In this document: positions 8,293 through 17,093 of the stretch, one piece after another
How the letters are laid out: the number at the start of each line of letters is the position of its first letter
Position numbering within the stretch: position 1 is the first letter of the stretch
From: Nonlabens ulvanivorans
GTDB lineage: Bacteria > Bacteroidota > Bacteroidia > Flavobacteriales > Flavobacteriaceae
NCBI RefSeq assembly: GCF_000732625.1
Contig: NZ_JPJI01000026.1
Span: 1-64,000 of the forward strand
Direction of reading: 5' to 3'
Length of the DNA stretch: 64,000 nt
The notes under the pieces: generated by a model
Database searches by the model: none
What the model saw: only the letters and a program-made list of their open reading frames with translations
Told to the model about the DNA's origin: nothing
Translations under genes and position numbers: made by a program

Positions 8293-8323
8293 TGTTTTGT
8301 GTTCTATAAGATGATTAATATCA

Positions 8324-8339
8324 CGCTTTCGCGAAAGCG
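8324..8339. repeat. CGCTTTCGCGAAAGCG palindrome, copy 1
   Basis: Perfect core, extended to a perfect 24-bp palindrome at 8320-8343 (ATCACG...CGTGAT). It lies in the convergent gap between ald and the methyltransferase, with only a short A-tract after it, so it is a poor intrinsic terminator. Confidence 0.95.
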
Positions 8340-8425
8340 TGATTAAAAAATCCATGATAACCAAATGATATCAAAGAGATCAAAACCAGAACTTACTGTT
8401 ACCGTGACAAGTGGAAACAGATGTA

Positions 8426-9505
8426 TTAATCACTGTTTTTATGAACCAAAACCCATAGTTCTACTTCTTCACTAGCACGCCAGTTTTGTTCTCTAGTAGT
8501 TTTATCTGAAGCAGCTTTAACCCTTTTTTTATAACATCGTTCTAATTGAAATCTGTCATGATGTGCGATCTCGTTTTCAATAGGATGATCATTAGTGACA
8601 TCAGTTATTTGTGCAAGATTAGAAAATAAGATTAGTAGTTTTCCTTCTACAGCCAGTCGTTCTTTTGCAGCAGCAAAAAATTCTGAGAATAACTCTTCTG
8701 GGTAATACATCGCCTTATCGGTCCTATCGTTTTCTGAAGAAATGGGTAACCACGGTGGATTAAATACTATTAATTCTGTCTGTTTATCCCATTTACCAAA
8801 TAATGGTGCATGATCCAGCTCTATCTTTCTAGAAAGCTTTGTATCGCCCATAAATTCATTAAGACCTATAATAGCATTAGGATTGATATCTGTCCCATAT
8901 ACTTTTTGAAAACCATGACCTACTAATTGAAAAGAAAGCGCACCACTACCTACACCTATGTCTATAGCTGCTTTTTTAGGACCTTCATATCGCTTTAACC
9001 AGTTATCAAAAACGGTTAAATGATCAAATCTAGTCGGGAAATAAACACCATAGTAAGGATGTATCTTATTTCTTAAGGTAGGTACCGATATTCCATTTTG
9101 ATACCACTGCCAGGAACTATTTAATCCTTGAACTTGTGGAAACGTAAGTAAAAAATTAGTGTTACCGGTATACAGTTTTTCAAGCCAGCCTATAGCAGGT
9201 GCTTTTTTTACATCGATTTTATAATTGATGATTTCTAGAAGAATGAGATTAGACAGCTTGTGATAAGCAGCACGATACTCACGTTGTTCTTGAAATGTTT
9301 TATGGGGCATCTTACTTTTAAGATACTGCTGTAGTTCTTTAAGTAGTAGAACTCCATTGCTATAATAATCTGCAATAAGAACTGGTTTACCAGCTTCTAG
9401 CGCTTGAATGGTTTTCTTAATTTCTGCAGAAAGATTAAAAACTTCTAATCGTTTACCTGTTACAAATGGTGCAGGCTTATGGGCATTGATTTCTGTATTC
9501 ATCAA
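8426..9505 (-). CDS. SAM-dependent methyltransferase, NPPW type
   Basis: A class I methyltransferase. Residues about 1-170 form a mixed helical region of unknown role. The catalytic Rossmann domain begins with AAIDIGVGSGALSFQLV (motif I), then VYGTDINPNAI, and has the motif IV LIVFNPPWLPIS. The NPPW signature is characteristic of enzymes that methylate exocyclic or side-chain nitrogen, such as the PrmC/HemK and rRNA guanine-N2 groups. The long N-terminal extension does not match PrmC, so the substrate is open. It is probably a single-gene unit on the minus strand, with no clear operon partner. Confidence 0.8.
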   Translation of the reverse strand: MMNTEINAHKPAPFVTGKRLEVFNLSAEIKKTIQALEAGKPVLIADYYSNGVLLLKELQQYLKSKMPHKTFQEQREYRAAYHKLSNLILLEIINYKIDVKKAPAIGWLEKLYTGNTNFLLTFPQVQGLNSSWQWYQNGISVPTLRNKIHPYYGVYFPTRFDHLTVFDNWLKRYEGPKKAAIDIGVGSGALSFQLVGHGFQKVYGTDINPNAIIGLNEFMGDTKLSRKIELDHAPLFGKWDKQTELIVFNPPWLPISSENDRTDKAMYYPEELFSEFFAAAKERLAVEGKLLILFSNLAQITDVTNDHPIENEIAHHDRFQLERCYKKRVKAASDKTTREQNWRASEEVELWVLVHKNSD

Positions 9506-9702
9506 TTTGCGTTGTGAAGAACGAGTTGCAAATTAATGAGAAGAGCAAAGCGCGTGATTATATAACACTGTAAGTATAGTTACTTACCAGCAATCAGGCA
9601 TTAAGTGTTTGCTAGAGTTCATTAGACTATCGTGACCGTATATGGCACTACAATAGGATTGTATTAATGAATAAATAATTATAAAGTAAAGGTACTTTTT
9701 AA

Positions 9703-9740
9703 AAAACAAAAAAAGCCTCGCACAAGGCGAAGCTTTTTAA
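9703..9740 (-). terminator. Terminator of rpmE2
   Basis: Read on the minus strand: a GC-rich hairpin (AAAGC.TCGC paired with GCGA.GCTTT) with a small mismatch, followed by a long T-rich tract. It lies just past the stop of the L31 gene. Confidence 0.75.
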
Positions 9741-9762
9741 TATCGTTAAAATTCTAAGAAGA

Positions 9763-10014
9763 TTACTTCTTGAATTTTGCATATTTAGTTTTGAACTTGT
9801 CAATACGACCAGCCGTATCTAAAAGTTTAGTCTCACCAGTATAGAAAGGATGAGAAGTACGAGAGATTTCCAATTTAATAAGTGGATACTCGTTACCTTC
9901 AAACTCAATCGTTTCCTTAGTAGGAGCTGTCGATTTAGTTAAAAATATTTGTTCGTTAGACATGTCTTTAAAAGCTACTAGTCTATAATCTTCTGGGTGA
10001 ATTCCTTTTTGCAT
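9763..10014 (-). CDS. rpmE2: Ribosomal protein L31, type B
   Basis: A large-subunit ribosomal protein of 83 residues starting [13 protein letters not shown]. The frame is open ten codons further upstream, but family proteins begin at this ATG. The conserved [28 protein letters not shown] block identifies type B. There is no cysteine, so this is the zinc-independent form. It is monocistronic with its own terminator. In this phylum the type B protein is commonly the only L31. Confidence 0.95.
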   Translation of the reverse strand: MQKGIHPEDYRLVAFKDMSNEQIFLTKSTAPTKETIEFEGNEYPLIKLEISRTSHPFYTGETKLLDTAGRIDKFKTKYAKFKK

Positions 10015-10128
10015 GATCTTAATCTTATTCTTTTGCGGCTGCAAATTTAATCATTATAATTAAATCTACAAATAGATTGCTTAAATATATCTGTGCAATT
10101 TATAGCTTTCGGGCGTAATGCAAACCAT

Positions 10129-10136
10129 TATATTTG
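10129..10136 (+). promoter_or_regulatory. Promoter -7 box TATATTTG
   Basis: Matches the Bacteroidota TAnnTTTG element. It lies inside the longest open frame of the DUF4199 gene, which argues that translation starts downstream, at the TTG 23 bases further on. Confidence 0.5.
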
Positions 10137-10159
10137 TATTTCTTAAAAAAAAGAACATT

Positions 10160-10657
10160 TTGGATCAAATAGTAAAGAAAAACGCTTTCATAGTAGGCCT
10201 TATCGGTGCGGTGGCAAATCTAGCTTTAGTCATTTATATATGGCAAATTCAAGCATTTAGCAGTGTAGGCTTAGGTATTGCCATGATGATATTACCTATT
10301 CCCTTTGGAATTGCCGCACAATGGTGGAGCAAGTCCAGCCTCAACAGTTATCTATCCTTAAAGCAAGGTGTCCTCGCTTTTTTCTTGTGTATGCTTGTTA
10401 TTTTTCTGGTAGATTTTATCGCAAACTATCTTATTTATGTACAAATAGATCCAGGTGCACAAGCCATAGCCGAAAAAGCTACGGAAGAGTTTGCTCAGAA
10501 AAATGAAAATGCTCTCGCAAATCAAGATGTTTTTAAAAAACCTGTTTATAGTCTAGGCAGCTACTTTACTGGCTTTATTTCTAAACTATTGTTTTACACT
10601 ATTTTTGGAATCTTATCAGCTTTAATTTTCAGAAAAGAAGCGCCACAACAGGCTTAG
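10160..10657 (+). CDS. DUF4199-family membrane protein
   Basis: A small integral membrane protein of 165 residues with about four helices, laid out as typical DUF4199 proteins: a short basic head, two tight helices, a third helix, a charged loop (ATEEFAQKNENALANQD) and a last helix before a basic end. No function is established. The TTG at 10160 is preferred over the ATG at 10118 because a promoter-like TATATTTG overlaps the first codons of the longer version and family members start directly with a KKN-type head. The glycosyltransferase gene follows 27 bases later; DUF4199 and this glycosyltransferase are often neighbours in Flavobacteriaceae. Confidence 0.75.
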   Translation: MDQIVKKNAFIVGLIGAVANLALVIYIWQIQAFSSVGLGIAMMILPIPFGIAAQWWSKSSLNSYLSLKQGVLAFFLCMLVIFLVDFIANYLIYVQIDPGAQAIAEKATEEFAQKNENALANQDVFKKPVYSLGSYFTGFISKLLFYTIFGILSALIFRKEAPQQA

Positions 10658-10684
10658 TTGTCATATTTATATAGAATCTCTTGC

Positions 10685-11635
10685 ATGAATTTATCCATTG
10701 TCATACCGCTGTTAAATGAGGAAGAATCTCTTCCAGAATTACACGCTTGGATCCTACGCGTTATGGAGACCATGGACATCAGCTATGAGATCATTTTTAT
10801 AGATGATGGTAGTACAGATGGCAGTTGGGATGTTTTGGATACGCTTTCGCGTAAGCATGAAACCACACATACCATAAAGTTTTTGAGTAATTATGGGAAA
10901 TCACAAGCCTTGCATGCCGGTTTTCATAAGGCACAAGGCGAAGTCGTAATTACTATGGATGCAGACTTGCAAGACAGTCCAGATGAGATTCCGGAATTAT
11001 ACCACATGATTGCTGATCAACATCATGACCTAGTAAGCGGCTGGAAGAAAAAAAGGTATGATAGCGTTATTGCAAAAAATTTACCTAGTAAACTATTCAA
11101 CTGGGCAGCACGTAAAACCAGCGGCGTACAATTAAATGATTTTAACTGTGGTTTAAAAGCATATAAAGCAACGGTTATTAAAAATATAGATGTTCATGGC
11201 GAGATGCATCGTTATATACCTGTGCTGGCCAAAAATGCTGGTTTTAGCGACATCGCTCAAAAAGAAGTGATCCATCAAGCTAGAAAATATGGAACGACTA
11301 AATTTGGTTATGAACGCTTCATTAATGGGTTTTTGGATTTGATTACCATTGCTTTTATATCAAAATACGGTAAACGACCTATGCATCTTTTCGGCGCACT
11401 AGGTGTTATTATGTTTATGCTAGGTTTTATAACCGCTGGTTATGTAGGGTTTTCAAAACTTTATAAAATGGCAAATGATATTCCTTATGGATTAGTAACC
11501 GATAATCCGTGGTTCTTTATTGCACTCACCACTATGCTATTGGGCGTTTTATTCTTTATTGCTGGTTTTCTAGGAGAATTAATTCTTAGAAATGGGAACC
11601 AAGTGAACCGTTACCGCATTGAAAAAGAAGTTTAA
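10685..11635 (+). CDS. Family 2 glycosyltransferase, dolichyl/undecaprenyl-phosphate type
   Basis: Transfers a sugar from a nucleotide donor to a polyprenyl phosphate at the membrane. MNLSIVIPLLNEEESL starts the GT-A fold, IIFIDDGSTDGSW is the nucleotide site, and MDADLQDSPDEI supplies the DxD metal site. Two C-terminal helices (about residues 225-250 and 270-300) anchor the protein, as in GtrB, ArnC and DPM-like enzymes. The ATG at 10685 is chosen over an upstream TTG because it begins the domain directly. A degraded copy of the palindrome (10842-10857) lies in the coding sequence and encodes TLSRKH. Confidence 0.9.
   Translation: MNLSIVIPLLNEEESLPELHAWILRVMETMDISYEIIFIDDGSTDGSWDVLDTLSRKHETTHTIKFLSNYGKSQALHAGFHKAQGEVVITMDADLQDSPDEIPELYHMIADQHHDLVSGWKKKRYDSVIAKNLPSKLFNWAARKTSGVQLNDFNCGLKAYKATVIKNIDVHGEMHRYIPVLAKNAGFSDIAQKEVIHQARKYGTTKFGYERFINGFLDLITIAFISKYGKRPMHLFGALGVIMFMLGFITAGYVGFSKLYKMANDIPYGLVTDNPWFFIALTTMLLGVLFFIAGFLGELILRNGNQVNRYRIEKEV
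10842..10857. repeat. Palindrome repeat, degraded copy in glycosyltransferase gene
   Basis: CGCTTTCGCGTAAGCA has two mismatches to the 16-bp core. It is read as (A)CG CTT TCG CGT AAG CA(T). It may be coincidence or a decayed site. Confidence 0.5.
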
Positions 11636-11750
11636 AATTTAGGAAGTAACCCCATTAAGGTACCTAGATTTTTCAAGAACAGATAAAATTGGACTGCACG
11701 GTATTGCGGTACACGCAAATCAGACCTGCCTACGACCTACTATTTTCTGT

Positions 11751-11758
11751 TATCTTTG
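11751..11758 (+). promoter_or_regulatory. Promoter -7 box TATCTTTG upstream of the phosphohexomutase
   Basis: Matches TAnnTTTG. It lies 23 bases before the ATG at 11782 and inside the upstream extension of the open frame, which supports the shorter protein. No convincing -33 element. Confidence 0.6.
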
Positions 11759-11781
11759 TATTTCATTCATACGTCATAAAA

Positions 11782-13494
11782 ATGGATAAAGAAGCTATTC
11801 TTAAAAATGCTCAATCATGGACTAAAGCTCCATTTGATACCGATACAATTACAAAAACACTTGCTTTAATTAGCGCCAATAACGCAGATTTTCAAGAATC
11901 TTTTTATAAAGATTTAGAATTTGGAACTGGTGGTATGCGTGGTATTATGGGTGTTGGGACTAATCGTATTAATAAATATACGTTAGGGAAGAACACTCAA
12001 GGTCTTTCTCAATATTTAAAAGAGACCTTTAAAGATGAACAAATTAAAGTAGCTATCGCCTTTGATTGTCGTCATAATTCTAAAGAACTAGCACAAGTAG
12101 TGGCAGACGTTTTTAGCGCAAACGGTATACATGTATATCTTTTTGAAGACTTACGCCCTACTCCATTACTATCCTATACCGTAAAAGCCAAAGATTGCCA
12201 TGCTGGTATTGTACTTACTGCTAGCCATAATCCGCCAGAGTATAATGGTTATAAAGTATACTGGCAAGATGGCGGACAATTAGTGCCACCACAAGATAAA
12301 GCTATACTAGACCTTATCGCTTCTCTTCATTTTGAAGATATTAATTTTAATGGTAATCCAGATCTCATTGAATTATTAACGCCTGAGGATGATAATGCAT
12401 TCATCGTGGACAGTATTAAAGCTGGTAAAATTGCTGGCGATGTAGATCGCTCTCGATTAAAAATAGTTTTTACGAGTTTACACGGTACGAGTATTACATT
12501 AATTCCAGAGACGCTAAAAAGAGCTGGTTTTACAGACTTGCACGTCGTTAAAGAACAAGCGATTCCAGACGGTAATTTCCCAACGGTAGCTTCTCCTAAT
12601 CCAGAAGAACCAGAAGCTCTTAAAATGGCTGTAGAACTGGCAGATAAAATCCATGCAGACATTGTCATAGGAACAGATCCAGACAGCGATCGTCTAGGTG
12701 TTGCTGTACGAGATAATGATGGTAAAATGGTCTTGCTTAATGGTAATCAAACCATGATTGCCATGACAGACTTTCTTTTACAACAATCAGATTTAAAAAA
12801 CGCGACGCAACCATTCATAGGATCTACCATTGTATCAACACCTATGATGCATGATCTAGCAATGGATTATCAAGTGGAATGCAAAGAAGGATTGACTGGA
12901 TTTAAGTGGATCGCAAAGATGATTAAAGACCATCCACAACAAGACTTTATCGGTGGTGGCGAGGAAAGCTTTGGCTACATGGTTGGTGACTTTGTACGTG
13001 ATAAGGATGCGGTTACTGCGGCATTGTTAGCTTGTGAGATGTACGCTTACGCGAAAGCGAACTCATCCACAACCTATCAAGAACTATTAAAACTTTACGT
13101 AAAACACGGCTGTTATCAAGAAAGACTTGTGTCTCTAGTTAAAAAAGGAATCTCGGGTGCTCAAGAAATCAAACAAATGATGATCGACCTGCGAGAAAAC
13201 ACACCAAAACAAATTGCAGGACAAGATGTCATTATAGTAGAAGACTATGCTGCGAGTACTAGAATAAACAAGGATTTAAATAAAACAGAAACACTAGAAG
13301 TTCCTAAATCTAACGTTTTAATCTTTTATCTAGCAGATGGCTCAAAGATTGCAGCGAGACCTAGTGGAACTGAACCTAAAATTAAGTTCTATATCAGTGT
13401 GAAAGCACCGCTAGATGATGTTGCTAATTATCCAACTGTGCAAGAACAACTTAACAAAAAAATTAACGGCATTCTAGCCGATTTTGATATTTAA
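11782..13494 (+). CDS. Phosphoglucomutase/phosphomannomutase (alpha-D-phosphohexomutase)
   Basis: Moves phosphate between C1 and C6 of glucose or mannose. The protein has 570 residues in four domains: the phosphoserine loop TASHNPPEYNGYK, the magnesium loop GTDPDSDRLGVAV, the sugar-binding GGGEESFGYM, and the phosphate-binding RPSGTEPKIKFY near the end. All key residues are present. The length fits the two-subfamily PGM2-like group common in Bacteroidota. The ABC exporter begins 3 bases after the stop, so they are probably co-transcribed. A one-mismatch copy of the palindrome lies in the gene at 13044, encoding YAYAKA. Confidence 0.95.
   Translation: MDKEAILKNAQSWTKAPFDTDTITKTLALISANNADFQESFYKDLEFGTGGMRGIMGVGTNRINKYTLGKNTQGLSQYLKETFKDEQIKVAIAFDCRHNSKELAQVVADVFSANGIHVYLFEDLRPTPLLSYTVKAKDCHAGIVLTASHNPPEYNGYKVYWQDGGQLVPPQDKAILDLIASLHFEDINFNGNPDLIELLTPEDDNAFIVDSIKAGKIAGDVDRSRLKIVFTSLHGTSITLIPETLKRAGFTDLHVVKEQAIPDGNFPTVASPNPEEPEALKMAVELADKIHADIVIGTDPDSDRLGVAVRDNDGKMVLLNGNQTMIAMTDFLLQQSDLKNATQPFIGSTIVSTPMMHDLAMDYQVECKEGLTGFKWIAKMIKDHPQQDFIGGGEESFGYMVGDFVRDKDAVTAALLACEMYAYAKANSSTTYQELLKLYVKHGCYQERLVSLVKKGISGAQEIKQMMIDLRENTPKQIAGQDVIIVEDYAASTRINKDLNKTETLEVPKSNVLIFYLADGSKIAARPSGTEPKIKFYISVKAPLDDVANYPTVQEQLNKKINGILADFDI
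13044..13059. repeat. Palindrome repeat, one-mismatch copy inside the phosphohexomutase gene
   Basis: CGCTTACGCGAAAGCG differs from the core at one base. It is read as GCT TAC GCG AAA GCG. Confidence 0.75.
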
Positions 13495-13497
13495 TTA

Positions 13498-15318
13498 ATG
13501 AATTATTTCAAAGAGATTCTTGGGTATGCTAAGCCTTATAAAAAATGGGCGGTACTCAATATCATAAGTAATGTACTCTTTGCATTTTTTAGTACGTTAT
13601 CATTTGTTTCCCTAATGCCTGTATTACAGGTGCTATTTCAAGAAACTGAAGAAGTTTATAACAAACCTGTCTGGACTGATTTTACAAAAACAAAAGAGTT
13701 TGTAGAAGGCTATGTCAATTACTACGTATCTGAAGTTGCAAAAAATGATCAAGAACAAGCGTTAATCTTAATGATTGTCTTAGTAATCAGTTTGTTCTTT
13801 TTAAAGAATGTATTTGGTTATTTAGGAATGTATTTCTTGACTTTTTTCAGGACTGGAATTATGAAGGATTTACGTGATGATTTATATAAGAAAATAGTAA
13901 ATCTTCCTGTTTCTTATTTTTCTGAAAAACGTAAAGGTGATGTGATTTCTCGTGCCACCACAGATGTGATTGAGATTCAAAGTAGTTTTCTATCCATACT
14001 GGAGTTAATCGTTAAAGAACCGCTCAATATTATTTTTGCACTTGCCGCTATGTTGATGTTTAGCGTTAAACTGACTTTATTTGTATTAGTGTTTATTCCC
14101 ATTAGTGGTTATATCATATCGCTTATAGGTAAACGATTAAAAAGTAAATCAGAACGTGTACAAAAGGAACAAGGTGCTGTTCTTTCTCAACTAGAAGAAA
14201 CTCTAGGTGGACTTAAAGTCATTAAAGGTTTTAATGCAGAAGAACGCATGCAAGATAGCTTTGAGAAAACCACAAGCAGATTCCGTAGGTTTACCAACAG
14301 TCTTGATAAACGTAAAAGTTTTGCCAGCCCAGTAAGTGAAGTTTTAGGTATTGCCGTCATAGGTGTTTTATTATGGTTTGGTGGACGCATGGTTTTAGTA
14401 GATGGCACTATCGCTGGATCTACCTTTATTACTTTTATGGGATTAGCATATGCCATTCTTACACCAGCGAAAGCACTTTCTAAAGCTAGTTATGGTGTGA
14501 AAAAAGGTAACGCTGCAGCAGAACGTGTTCTTCAAATTTTACATACTGAAAACACCATCGTTGACCCAACTAACCCAATAACTATTGATTGTTTTAAGCA
14601 AGGCATTGACATCAATAATGTCACCTTTGCTTATGAAGACGAAAACGTATTAAAGAACTTCTCTCTTCATATACCCAAAGGAAAGAGTGTTGCCTTAGTA
14701 GGTCAAAGTGGTTCTGGTAAAAGTACTATCGCAAATCTACTTACTCGATTCTATGACGTGCAAGAAGGAACCATTTCTATGGATGGTCACGATATAAAAG
14801 ATTTAAGTCTTAAAAGCTTACGTGATCAAATGGCACTGGTAACACAAGATTCTATCTTATTTAATGATACGATTGCTGTTAACGTTGCTCTAGCCAATAA
14901 AAACGCTAGTGATGAAGAAATCATTAACGCTCTTAAAATTGCAAACGCTTGGGAATTTGTAAAAGACCTTCCTGATGGGATCCATACTAACATAGGCGAT
15001 AGTGGTGGAAAACTAAGTGGTGGACAAAAGCAAAGACTTTCAATCGCTAGAGCAGTGCTTAAAAACGCTCCTATCCTAGTACTTGATGAAGCGACAAGCG
15101 CACTGGATACAGAAAGTGAACGTCTGGTGCAAGATGCTCTTGAAAAAGTAATGAAAAACAGAACCTCTATTGTGATTGCGCACAGACTTTCTACCATTCA
15201 AAATGCTGACAACATTGTAGTTATGAATAAAGGAGAAATTGCAGAGCAAGGAACACATGCCGAATTGATTGAAATGAAAGGCTTGTATAACGGGCTAGTA
15301 GGCATGCAGAGTTTATAA
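13498..15318 (+). CDS. ABC exporter, MsbA-like, fused membrane and ATPase domains
   Basis: A homodimer-type exporter in the inner membrane, 606 residues. The transmembrane domain (about residues 1-330) has six helices, with unusually many residues between helices 1 and 2. The ATPase domain (about 365-600) has Walker A GQSGSGKST, the signature KLSGGQKQR, Walker B ILVLDEATSALD and the switch IAHRLST. It resembles MsbA and other lipid or drug exporters. In this phylum such a protein often moves lipid A, but the substrate cannot be told from sequence. It begins 3 bases after the phosphohexomutase and ends before a terminator at 15354. Confidence 0.9.
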   Translation: MNYFKEILGYAKPYKKWAVLNIISNVLFAFFSTLSFVSLMPVLQVLFQETEEVYNKPVWTDFTKTKEFVEGYVNYYVSEVAKNDQEQALILMIVLVISLFFLKNVFGYLGMYFLTFFRTGIMKDLRDDLYKKIVNLPVSYFSEKRKGDVISRATTDVIEIQSSFLSILELIVKEPLNIIFALAAMLMFSVKLTLFVLVFIPISGYIISLIGKRLKSKSERVQKEQGAVLSQLEETLGGLKVIKGFNAEERMQDSFEKTTSRFRRFTNSLDKRKSFASPVSEVLGIAVIGVLLWFGGRMVLVDGTIAGSTFITFMGLAYAILTPAKALSKASYGVKKGNAAAERVLQILHTENTIVDPTNPITIDCFKQGIDINNVTFAYEDENVLKNFSLHIPKGKSVALVGQSGSGKSTIANLLTRFYDVQEGTISMDGHDIKDLSLKSLRDQMALVTQDSILFNDTIAVNVALANKNASDEEIINALKIANAWEFVKDLPDGIHTNIGDSGGKLSGGQKQRLSIARAVLKNAPILVLDEATSALDTESERLVQDALEKVMKNRTSIVIAHRLSTIQNADNIVVMNKGEIAEQGTHAELIEMKGLYNGLVGMQSL

Positions 15319-15353
15319 AATTTTTAGACACTAATACTTGATCATAAACATAT

Positions 15354-15387
15354 AACCTCACTGGTATTGAAAACCTGTGAGGTTTTT
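15354..15387 (+). terminator. Terminator after the ABC exporter
   Basis: AACCTCAC pairs with GTGAGGTT around a 15-base loop, followed by TTTTT. Confidence 0.7.
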
Positions 15388-15405
15388 AAATAATAACTAG
15401 CTTTA

Positions 15406-17091
15406 ATGCCTTCATTAGAAAATTGCTTTACTCCTTTTAAAACAGACATTTCTGGAATTTCTATTCCAGAGAAGTTTACGTTTCCGATTTTCTATGAGCC
15501 ACATGAATTGTCCTTAATAGCAACCCGAGAATTGCAAGAATATTTAGAACAACCGCAAAACTGGCAGCATAACTTCTGGAATGAGAAAACAGGCGCTGGA
15601 GAAGCCGCAGGAAAAATGTTTGGTGTGCTAGTGGTACAAAACGAGAAAGGAGAACTAGGATACCTATCTGCTTTTAGTGGTCAGATCGATGGAACTATGG
15701 ATATTCATCCCTTTGTACCAGCTGCTTATGTTGAGGATTTTGATAAAAGTTATTGTGATGGACAGTTTAAAGAATTTACAAAACTGAGCCATCAAGTTAC
15801 CACTCTAGAGCAAACTCCAGAATACATTACCGCCTTAAATCATCTTCAAAAACTCAAAGAAGAGGCATTAATTTTACTGGAAACGCAACGCAAAAAACAT
15901 AAGCTGCAATCTCGAGAACTTAAAGCACAACTTAAACAAAGCTCTAAAACTCTAGACGAGCAAGAACTTAAACAGCTTAAAGCTTTACAACACCAGCAAC
16001 ATCTCAATCAGAAGTTTCTCTATCGTGAATACGAGATCTATTTATTAGAAAAACAGCAACCATTTCAAGTTATCGTTGATCAATATCAATCGCAAATGGA
16101 AGCGCTCACCACGCAACGCAGGCAACAATCCCTAGATTTACAAGATTGGATTTTTAAACAGTATGACCTTCTAAATGCAAATGGAGAGCGCAAAAATGTT
16201 TTAGAGATTTTTAATGAGTTAAATCTAGGTGCTCCACCTGCTTCTACTGGTGATTGTGCTGCTCCTAAGTTATTGCAATACGCTTTTGCAAAAGCATTAA
16301 AACCCATTGCTCTAGCCGAATTCTGGTGGGGAAAATCATCTAAATCGCAAATCAGAAAGCACAAACAATTTTATCCTGCCTGCCGCAGTAAATGTGAACC
16401 TATATTAGGACACATGTTGCAAGGACTAGATGTAGAGGACAATCCACTACTGATCAATCCAGGATTAAATAAAACGATGGAAGTGATCTATGAAGATGAG
16501 GCCATCATCATTGTGAACAAGCCAGAAGAGTTTTTATCAGTTCCTGGGAAAACCATAAAAGACAGTGTTTATAGTAGGCTTAAGGAGTTATATCCAGATG
16601 CCACTGGACCTATTCTGGTTCATAGATTAGATATGTCTACATCTGGAATTTTAGTAGCTACTAAGAATCTAGAATACTATCACTTTATTCAAGAACAGTT
16701 TATCAATCGTACGATTTCAAAAAGATATGTCGCATTACTCAGTGGAGTTTTAGAGAATAACGAAGGAATGATTGAATTACCATTGCGCGTAGATCTAGAT
16801 AACAGACCTACTCAACTGGTATGTTATGAATACGGTAAATCTGCTCGTACTAAATATCAAGTGTTAGAACGTAGGGAAAAAGAAACACTGGTTCACTTCT
16901 ACCCGATTACTGGTCGCACGCACCAATTGAGAGTTCATGCGGCACATGCTAGTGGATTAAATGCACCTATTGTGGGCGATGATCTTTATGGAACGGCGAC
17001 GAATCGATTACATTTACATGCCGAGTTTATTAAATTCATTCATCCCATAACGCATAAAGCGGTTTCTTTTAAAGCACCAGCACCTTTTTAA
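15406..17091 (+). CDS. RluA-family pseudouridine synthase with long N-terminal region
   Basis: Predicted to isomerise uridine in rRNA or tRNA. The catalytic domain occupies about residues 355-560, with the signature HRLDMSTSGILV (D is the catalytic aspartate), and near the end HFYPITGRTHQLRVHAAHA. The first 340 residues are unusual: a compact N-terminal part, a long basic and glutamine-rich coiled-coil stretch (about 140-255), and a segment with GDCAAPKLLQYAFAKALKP. Standard RluA proteins are near 220-330 residues. This long architecture occurs in other marine bacteria, but its RNA target is unknown to me. The dihydrouridine synthase begins 2 bases after the stop, so two RNA modifiers share an operon. 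Confidence 0.88.
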   Translation: MPSLENCFTPFKTDISGISIPEKFTFPIFYEPHELSLIATRELQEYLEQPQNWQHNFWNEKTGAGEAAGKMFGVLVVQNEKGELGYLSAFSGQIDGTMDIHPFVPAAYVEDFDKSYCDGQFKEFTKLSHQVTTLEQTPEYITALNHLQKLKEEALILLETQRKKHKLQSRELKAQLKQSSKTLDEQELKQLKALQHQQHLNQKFLYREYEIYLLEKQQPFQVIVDQYQSQMEALTTQRRQQSLDLQDWIFKQYDLLNANGERKNVLEIFNELNLGAPPASTGDCAAPKLLQYAFAKALKPIALAEFWWGKSSKSQIRKHKQFYPACRSKCEPILGHMLQGLDVEDNPLLINPGLNKTMEVIYEDEAIIIVNKPEEFLSVPGKTIKDSVYSRLKELYPDATGPILVHRLDMSTSGILVATKNLEYYHFIQEQFINRTISKRYVALLSGVLENNEGMIELPLRVDLDNRPTQLVCYEYGKSARTKYQVLERREKETLVHFYPITGRTHQLRVHAAHASGLNAPIVGDDLYGTATNRLHLHAEFIKFIHPITHKAVSFKAPAPF

Positions 17092-17093
17092 AT

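Noticed and set aside
12327-12668. Opposite-strand ORFs inside core genes (for example in the phosphohexomutase, purL and the ABC exporter)
   Set aside because: They are antisense shadows with composition typical of reversed codons and no family similarity.
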